Shown here: one piece after another, positions 42,101 through 50,900 of the stretch
Numbering within the stretch: position 1 is the stretch's first letter
Layout of the letters: the number at the start of each line of letters is the position of its first letter
Assembly: GCA_012845835.1 (NCBI GenBank)
Contig: JABAKD010000008.1
Location: 7,176,775-7,240,774, forward strand
Length of the DNA stretch: 64,000 nt
Direction of reading: 5' to 3'
Origin: Undaria pinnatifida
Lineage: Eukaryota > Sar > Phaeophyceae > Laminariales > Alariaceae
The notes under the pieces: model-generated
Database searches by the model: none
Seen by the model: only the letters and a program-made list of their open reading frames with translations
Told to the model about the DNA's origin: nothing
Translations under genes and position numbers: made by a program

Positions 42101-45100
42101 ATCTGCTATCTCCCCCCTCACTCTTTATTTCTCTTTCTCCCTCCCTAGATGTATCTCAGCTCCAGGGTCGCCAAACAAAATATTCTCCTCCCTCTCCCCT
42201 ACGGTATAAAAACGCCTTCATTGTTTATCGCGACAAGACTTATAAAGCGTGAGGGGGAAGATAGTAGATGGAATCATGAGCTAAAAATGTATATATATGT
42301 ATATATTAAATGGAAACCCGTGACTGTACATCATCAATTGAACCCGTGATGATCGAAAAAGATGATAAATTCAAGTACTACCCTTGTATCTGTTTCTCCC
42401 TCCCTAGATGTATCTCAGCTCCAGGGTCGCCAAACAGACTATTCTCCCCCCTCTCCCCTACGGTATAAAAACGCCTTCATTGTTTATCGCGAGAAGACCT
42501 CAGCCCTTTCTTCCCTCGTCGACTAATCGCATCGAATTGCTCAATAGAAACCACCACCTAAACAAGCTTTGATACCTTGCTGCGACACAAACCTGCAGCA
42601 ATCCTAAGCACGTAGGCTAACACATGCCATTACCGAGGTATTGGCCGGTTTTTCGGCAGTAGCGTGGCGTTTCGCCGCTGAGCACGACTTCTAAATCCAG
42701 TGTCTTGCTTTATTTCTTTGCGTTCCCCAACAAGTGAAATCTGACCTCAATATCAATAGTGTGGATACCAGGTGCTATGCCCGGGATCGTACCACCTCTT
42801 TGTCACTATAAATCCTTCAGGGCCATCCTGGCTCCTCGAGGGCACTCTGAGGTTGTATCCTCGCTGCTGACCCTCGAGCGCGCGGTCACGCATAAATCCT
42901 ACCTCCGGGTGTCTCCACACCTCCATTCAGGTAGAGAGATATACCGTATCTACCTGCTGCGGTGACTACCGTCCCATGAATAGTGGGCATATACCGGCGT
43001 ATGCTCTTTGGTGATAATGCCCCTCACACAACGCGCAGTAAAACAGGGAAAATACATTGGTATGGTAGCACATAATTGAGTTTCGACAAAATATTCGATC
43101 TCACAGCTGGAGTGTATTTTAATTCTTATAATAATTTATAATTTAGACCGTATTTTTGAGAACATGTCAGAATCGAGGTAGGTCTCGCGGAGCGAAGGCC
43201 ACGTGGAATCGAAATGTAAACTCGAGTTGTTGTAGTTTCAAAACGGCATCTCGTAACGAAGCTTTTTTTTAGACATACATTTTTGAAACCATGTCAGAAA
43301 GCGAGATCTCGTCGAGGTCACGTGGAATCGAAACAAACCTCTCAACACGTTTTTCGGGAATCGAAACAAAACTGGACATGTTTCCGGTGTATTAAAAACA
43401 GAGACAAACAATAACCAATCTGAGCTATGCAGTCAGCGCAGATTACATAGGTCCGTGGTTTATGGTGTCTGTTTGCAAAGTATGAACACAATCCGGGGCC
43501 ATCCCGGCCGTGAAGCCTGGACCTCGTCGGATCTACTCAAGGGTGTTGCAATCCTGGCTACAGAGCCCTGTGATCATGGTGGATTTCCAACAAAATCCAC
43601 GAGCCGAGGTCCACCTGGCGGTTAAGCTTGGGCCTCGAAGCCACTCGAGGAGGGTTGTGGTCCCTTCCGTCAGCGCTGCCCCAAACAGGCGGAGGGGGGG
43701 GATCACGGCGTTTCTTCTTTCCCGGATCGGTGTCCCATGGCTTTCAAGGACTGTATGTATGTACATCCGCAATTTCCGTCAAACAAGAAACAATGGGAGC
43801 GAGCGACGTCGGGGGGATTTGACTCCCGGATTGTGCTCTTATTAACCCCTTTAGAGCCCCCGAACCCTTCCCTACACTAAATCCAAGTAACGTTGTCCCC
43901 AAAAACGGGTTTCCAGTTGTAAAGGCGTTAAGAGATACGCCGTTACCACGGAGCAATCTACGCAATCAGCGCTGACTGCGTAGCTCAGCGGTTACGCTGA
44001 CTGCTGTGTAGCTGGTTAGGTATGGTGTCTCCGCAATACCGTGCGTTCGAATGCATCCATCCTCGCACCAACTGACAACTATCGTCTTAATCTCTCTCTC
44101 CTTATTATGGGAGACGCAGGATTCTCGTATGTACGGTGATGCTTGGGTACAGCGTTGTTGGCAACCCCCCCCCCCCCCGACACCTGCGCGCTACGAGATC
44201 TCAAGAAATATCGTCGAAACTCATCAAAAGTTGCGTGTGATAACTTCGATCGTGCACCAACCGTGCGAGCTTGCGGCACGTACGTCGGAGTATGCCACCA
44301 AAACTTTCGGATGCATAACGCGTAAATCAGTCCAACGTATTGTACATGTTGTTGTTGTTGTTGTTGTTGTTGTTCTCACATTAACTCGCATAATCCAGTC
44401 CGTGGTCACAGGACAGGCTCCAGTCACTCTGGAGCTGAGGAATAAATACCCCAGGGAAAAAACACAAACCAGAGGTGGTACACGCATATATCACAGCTGA
44501 CGCAATTCATGCCTCCATCAGAAACATATGAAAGTGAAATCGGGAGTCAGCCTACGATGTGCCATACATACCAGGCACCAGGTACGAATTGATTTCGGCT
44601 TTGGCAAACAAACCCCCACAACCACCATGTGCACAGCAACAAAAAGTTAAAAATAACGGCGCGCTTCGATCATTTCTTTCCGCCGCCGACGGACATTTTC
44701 AGCGTATCATACGTAGCATCGCTCTCAAGACACCATACATGATATCATAGCAAAACAGCTCCTAATAAATGACCAACTAAATGGTGGTGCGCTCGGTTTC
44801 TTGGTCTTTGGTCGCCCTTGTCGTGGCTTATGGGCAAGTAACCCCGCCATCGGCAATGTCGGCTCACTTTTCAACTTTCAATATTGCTTGTCGTGCTTTT
44901 TGCTTGTTGTTGTGTATTTCGTGTTTCTCCGTTGTCCCCGTCCGTCCTTCCTTCTGCCACGCACCGACCTCGCTCGCGCCACACTCATTAACGAACATTT
45001 AGAACTGCACTTATGTTGTGGGGACAACGACAACATTTTTTGTGTTAAAATAACATAAAACAGCATACACTAACTTCGTACTCGTATGTACACAGCTTGT

Positions 45101-47877
45101 TGTGACGATGTGATATGTTGGTAAAAGAGTATTTCGTCGAAAAAAGCCGTCTTTGCAAGCTGTGAGTGTGATGCTCCGGACGCGTGCTACATGGATAGAT
45201 AAGAGGTGCACCACTTTTTTTGTTTTTCGTCGAAGGGTCCCCATTTTCGGAGGTTAAGACATGTCCTCCTTAATTAACTCAAAAACTGATTTCGGAAAGA
45301 AAACACAACTAGTTACTGCTGCCGGATGAAAAATCCCATGGCTTCTTAGGCAATATGCAACAACAAAAAATATCCCCCCCAAAAAAATAACGTGTTTTCC
45401 GACGATTTTGGGCTTTAAGATGGGTTAAGGAGCCCCGTCATCCAGAAACCGTTTCAGAAAAAAAAAATGCAGCCTCTATCGTAGTCCTCCGGCGGATGGG
45501 GAAAAATAAAGCTTTAGCTCACCACACCTATCTATCGTAGCACTAGGATTGATTGCGCGAATTACTGTTGTGAGAGCATTTTTCGCAGGAAGTCCGTTTT
45601 CAGACCACCGGTAAAAGGTTAATGCCTACTACCCCAACTAAGCCTTACTAAGCTGCTTACACCAACTGGGTGTGTATGATACGTATGTCTTCACGAAGGA
45701 TACAGGTCAGCATACGATAGTACCGGGGTCTGCAGCATTTTTTTCCAGCTCTCTGTTAGCTAGGCGAGCCTGCAGGCTAGCCACACGGTCTGCCACCTCC
45801 TTCCGATTCCCGTCGACAGCGGCCTCCGATTTCAGTGCTGCCGCTGTCGTCCCCCCGAGGAAAAGTTGAGCAAAAAAAGCAAAAAAAAAAAAACAGACGA
45901 ATAACAGCAAAAAAAGAAGAAACAAAACTCACGCGGAATCCAATCAGAATTTGGGGGCAGGTATTAGATATCATAGCACAGGTTCCATACGCTAGAAACT
46001 TTTTTGGTGCCTTGCTACACGATCTGCCAGTTCTGTTCTTCTTTCATCGACAGCGGTATCAGTACGGCTGCCCCCCCCCGGCCACCTATCCCCGACCCCC
46101 CTCCCTTCTCCTCCTCGCCCTTCTTCTTGGCGTCCTCGTCTGCATACCGTAACCAGCTCTTTGCCGCCTCCTCGGCCCGATGCCACTTGGCCATGAAACC
46201 ATCCGCCGCTTTGATGATCCCCGGGTACCATTTATCATATTGTCCAACTGAAAAAAGTATTACATTGCATGGATTTCGATTTAAATATGGAATCTATCCT
46301 TGGAGCCATATTATCTGAAATAATTATTGCAGTATCACATTATATACTAAAACCTACTAGATTGTGGATTTTTTTTTAGCAATTATTTCTGGCGATTGTT
46401 TTTCTAGTTTTGAGGCTCCAGAAACAATTGCATGAGAAATAAGGGGCGTCCATTATGGCTTCTGATTTTTGGAAAGTGGTTTCATTTTGAATTGGTACGT
46501 CTTGCTTTCCCGTTTGCCTTTATTTTTGAAAATATGGCACGTATACTGCTGTCGCCGGCGACGTTAGGTCACCACAGCCTCTGCTGCTGTCGCTGCTGCT
46601 GTGGTGGTTTTCATGGTGGTGCTGCTGCTGTCCATGTGTCGCGTTTGTGTGTGAGGACGACGCTATGTCTCGCACACAGCAAGCGCGGTGTGCTGTCGTA
46701 TGCGTGTTGGTGATTCCTTGTTGTGGGTGATACGTGACGTGTACAGCAGACAGGTATCATACCAGGTACAGACTAGGCAGTGGTGACGTGTGATACTTGG
46801 TACGAGGTAGTTACCGGTCGCCCCGGTGGCGTATCAGGTTATCCTCGAGCCTGGTATAGGTCAGTTTCGTGAGTTCGAGCCCCGCCGAGTGCATACTCGT
46901 ATAGATTCGTTGGGACTTTTTCTTGTGGACAAGTTGACTTGCGGAAAGCGCGAGAGCGTGAGTTAGCAACACTCGATGAACAATCGACGAGCAGTGGGAT
47001 TGCTGAACCCTATGCGCGATAAAAATTGAAGGCAAGAACCGGGGAGGAGAAGGGATGACACCTGTGACCACGGCTTGTCCAGAAGCTGAAAAGTAAAAGT
47101 GTGCAAAAAGAAAGAAAGAAAGAAGAAAGCAAGCAAAAGTCGAATAATCCCAGTTCTGAGAGGTTGACAGAGCTGCTCTTTCTGGGCTCAGAAATCACCA
47201 GATCCGTTGATTTCTGGCCTCGATTATTCTGAACCCAGAAATAACGATGATTTCCGATCCCATAGGCAGAATATTATCGAAGCATGAGAAAATATGGGTT
47301 TTGTACGTACGTAAGAAGTTTGACCAATCAGATCAATGCGGTAATATATAGTCGTATGAGCGATAGCATTGGGTACACCTGACCCAGCTGTGTAGGTGAC
47401 GACCTGCACGCGGAGCGCGTAGGGGAGCAGAGTCAGAGCTACAGGTCCAAGGTGTGATACGGACTAGTTTAAGTTCGTACACTCCCCCACGATGGAGGAA
47501 TGCAAGTCACCGGAGGCTGAAGCTCTCGTGGCTGCTGCTGTACGCGGTCCTAATCAGGCCGCCTCGGCTGCTGCGCGAGTCGAGGCAGAGGCTCATGCTG
47601 CTGTCGCTGCTGTGCAAGCTGGGGTCGACGCTCGCCGTGCCGAAGCTCTGGCTGCTGTGCAAGCTGAGTCCGAAGGTTTTATTTTAGGCGCCGGAGATCC
47701 CGAGAAATAATCGCTTAAAATATTTTCCATAATAGTTGGTCTAATAGGCAGAGAAAATATCGAGATATTTCAAAAATACATATCGCAGACAACGACTTTT
47801 GATTGTTACACCTTTTCACCAAACCGACGATAGATGTCGATGCTCGATTTTCACTGCTATAATACCAGGTATATGAG

Positions 47878-47912
<35 letters not shown>

Positions 47913-50900
47913 CTCACATTCACTCCCATAGTCTAGTCCGAGGTCACAGAACAGGCTCCAGTCACTCTGGAGCTGAGGAATACCCCGGGGAAAAAACACA
48001 AACCAAACAGGTGGCACATGCGTATATCACAGCTGACGCAATTCATGCCTCCGCCAGAAACATTCGTATAAAAATTGCTTTTTTTTTCACACACATCTAT
48101 CTACTTTCCAGCCTGTGAACAAGCCGTGGTCACACGTGTCGTCCCTTCACCCCCCCCGATTCTTGCCTTCAATTTTTATCGCGCATATGATTCAGCAATC
48201 CCACTGCTCGTCGATTTTTCATCGAGTGTTGCTAACTCACGCTATCGCGCTTTCCGCAAAAGTCAACATGTGCGCAAGGGAAAGTCCCCACGAATTTATA
48301 CGAGTGAGCATGCACTCGGGGGAATTCGAACTCAAGAAAATGACCTATACCAGGCTCGAGGATAATTACCTGTTGTTGTTGCTGTTGTTCTCACATTAAC
48401 TCGCATAATCAAGTCCGTGGTCACAGGACAGGCTCCAGTCATTCTGGAGCTGAGGAATACCCCAGGGAAAAAACACAAACAAGCCAAAGGTGGTACACGC
48501 ATACATCACAGCTGACGCAATTCATACCTCCACCAGAAACATGTAAAAAGTAAAATCGAGAGTCAGCCTACGATGTGCCAGGTCCATATTGGTACATTCG
48601 TCTACAAAACCGGTCGCCCCGGTGGCGTATCAGGTTATCCTCGAGCCTGGTATAGGTCAGTTTCGTGAGTTCGAGCCTCGCCGAGTGCATACTCGTATAG
48701 ATTCGTTGGCAATTTTTCTTGTCCACAAATTGACTTGCGGAAAGCGCGAGAGCGTGAGTTAGCAACACTCAATGAAAAATCGACGAGCAATGGGATTGCT
48801 GAACCCTATGCGCGATAAGAATTGAAGGCAAGAACCGGGGGGGAAAAGGGACGACACCTGTGACCACGGCTTGTCCAGAAGAAGCTGGAAAGGAGTGTGA
48901 GAAAATAAAAAAAACGTCTCACTACTAGCGCCTGGAAAAACCGACTATACCGCTTGCCACCCAAGAAATACTACCGCGTATATATTGCACGTAGTACCTA
49001 TCACTACGCATACGCACGACAGACGCAAGTCAATTGGAAAAAAGAAACAAAGAAAAAGAAAAGAAGATAAAAAAAAGGAAAGAGAAGACAAGAAAGCGAA
49101 AAACGAAAAAGGGAAGGAAAGAAAAGAGAAGACAAGAAGAGCAAGAGAAGGCAAGGCAAGAAGAGGAAGCAAGGAAAGGAAAAGAGAAAACCTTATACGC
49201 AGAGAAGACAAGAAGAGCAAGAGAAGGCAAGGCAAGAAGAGGAAGCAAGGAAAGGAAAAGAGAAAACCTTATACGCCACCGGGGCGAATGGCTTACCTGG
49301 TACCAGGTATCTGGTATGCCATGGCGCGAGCAGCGACGTATGACGGCAAGAAAATACAAAATACCGTCAGGTGACAGATAGCCCACATCTAGGCTTGATA
49401 TCTCGTCGTGACTCATGATGATATGGAATATCTCGTACGCTCGGGACGTACTATTGTACCATACTGCTGTTGCTTCGAAAGGTATTGTTTTATCATGATT
49501 ATTCGAAGTTTTACGAGCACGACCACACGTCAGCTGTGAGTTTCACCAACTCGGTCGATTGATACTCGACACTGTTACAAGGTGTTGCAAGTAGTGATTA
49601 ATAGTTGCAAGACGCGACGATGATTAGCTATCAAAACATCAAAACGATGATCTGTCTCACTGCTCTACTCGTGAAGGATATACCCGCCGGAAATCCTCAA
49701 CATACGTACCTGGTACATACGAGTAGTCACTCGAAGCAAATATGTTTTATCAAGTTTTCGATGTCGAAAGATATTGCCGCCTGTCAACTCTACTTAATAT
49801 TAATATAATAGTTCCTTGGACCAGGCAGTGCTATTAAAAGGATTGATGTGCATTGCTGTCAGGATCAACAAAAGCATAGACAGATGTCGGACAGAAGGAC
49901 ACTTCGAATATGCGAGTAGTCTATAAACAAACTTCGGGAACGTAACCCGCTCGCATGAAGAGAAGAACATCTGAAAATCTTACAATACAATGACAAACCA
50001 CTAGCTGTTGTTGGTGTTAGAAATAAACCTCTTGAACACCCGCCCCCCCCCCTCCCCGACCCCCCTTCTTCTTTTTTTCCCCCGCTGCCTTTTGCTCAAA
50101 CGCCCCACCTAACATCGAAATCTGCCAGAGTAATAAACACTTCCACGCACTCGATATCACCTCATTACCTTTCTACAGCCATCCATCCCGCTGCTGCAAT
50201 TTATCGCCCCCCCCCCCCCCCGCCCAACGCCCCTTCCTTCCCCACCACCCGCCCTATCGCTTAGTCCTAGCACCACGCGTATAGCAAACCCCTACATCTA
50301 TGCGACCTAAATATGTTTTTTAAAACCCTTTCGCCCCCCCCCCCGACCGCCCTCCCCACCCCCTCGAACGCTCCGCCCTCTCTTCACTGGTTGTACGACT
50401 TACAGGATATACATGATAAACTAGTGCATTCTTTCCAAAACCGTCACTTTTATCCCCTTGAAGGATTAATAGTTTCCACGCACAGATTGAGATGCCCCGC
50501 CCGTCCCGCCCCCCTCCCATGATAAACTGGTGCATTCTTTCCAAAACCATCAGATTTATCCCCTTAAAGGATTCATAGTTTCCACGCACAGATTGCGCCG
50601 CCCCGCCCGTCCCGCCCCCCCTCCCCCCCGCTCCCTCTTGATCAAACCCAGGCCCCCACGTCCTTAAAAACTCCGCCCTCCCCTCACCGGTTATTCGACT
50701 TACAGGATTCACTTGAAAACTGATTCATTTCCTTCCACAGCTGTCAGATTTTTTCCCCCTCAAAAACGGGTTTTATAGTTTCCGCGCACAGACTGCTTAA
50801 CATCACCCTGTTGACCCTGATAGCTACACTGCTGTAGTTGCAAGGGGAGTCGCCGACCTATATCCTTAATGAGGACACAACCCGTAATACGCGCGGTCGG

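Noticed and set aside
42466-42476. GGTATAAAAAC as a TATA box
   Set aside because: It is inside the repeated family E sequence (also at 42205) with no gene start downstream.
43968-44062. Functional tRNA gene
   Set aside because: Box A and box B are good but acceptor and anticodon stems do not pair; kept only as tRNA-like.
49030-49416. Lys/Arg/Glu-rich ORFs on + and Phe/Leu/Ser-rich ORFs on -
   Set aside because: Direct consequence of the polypurine tract.
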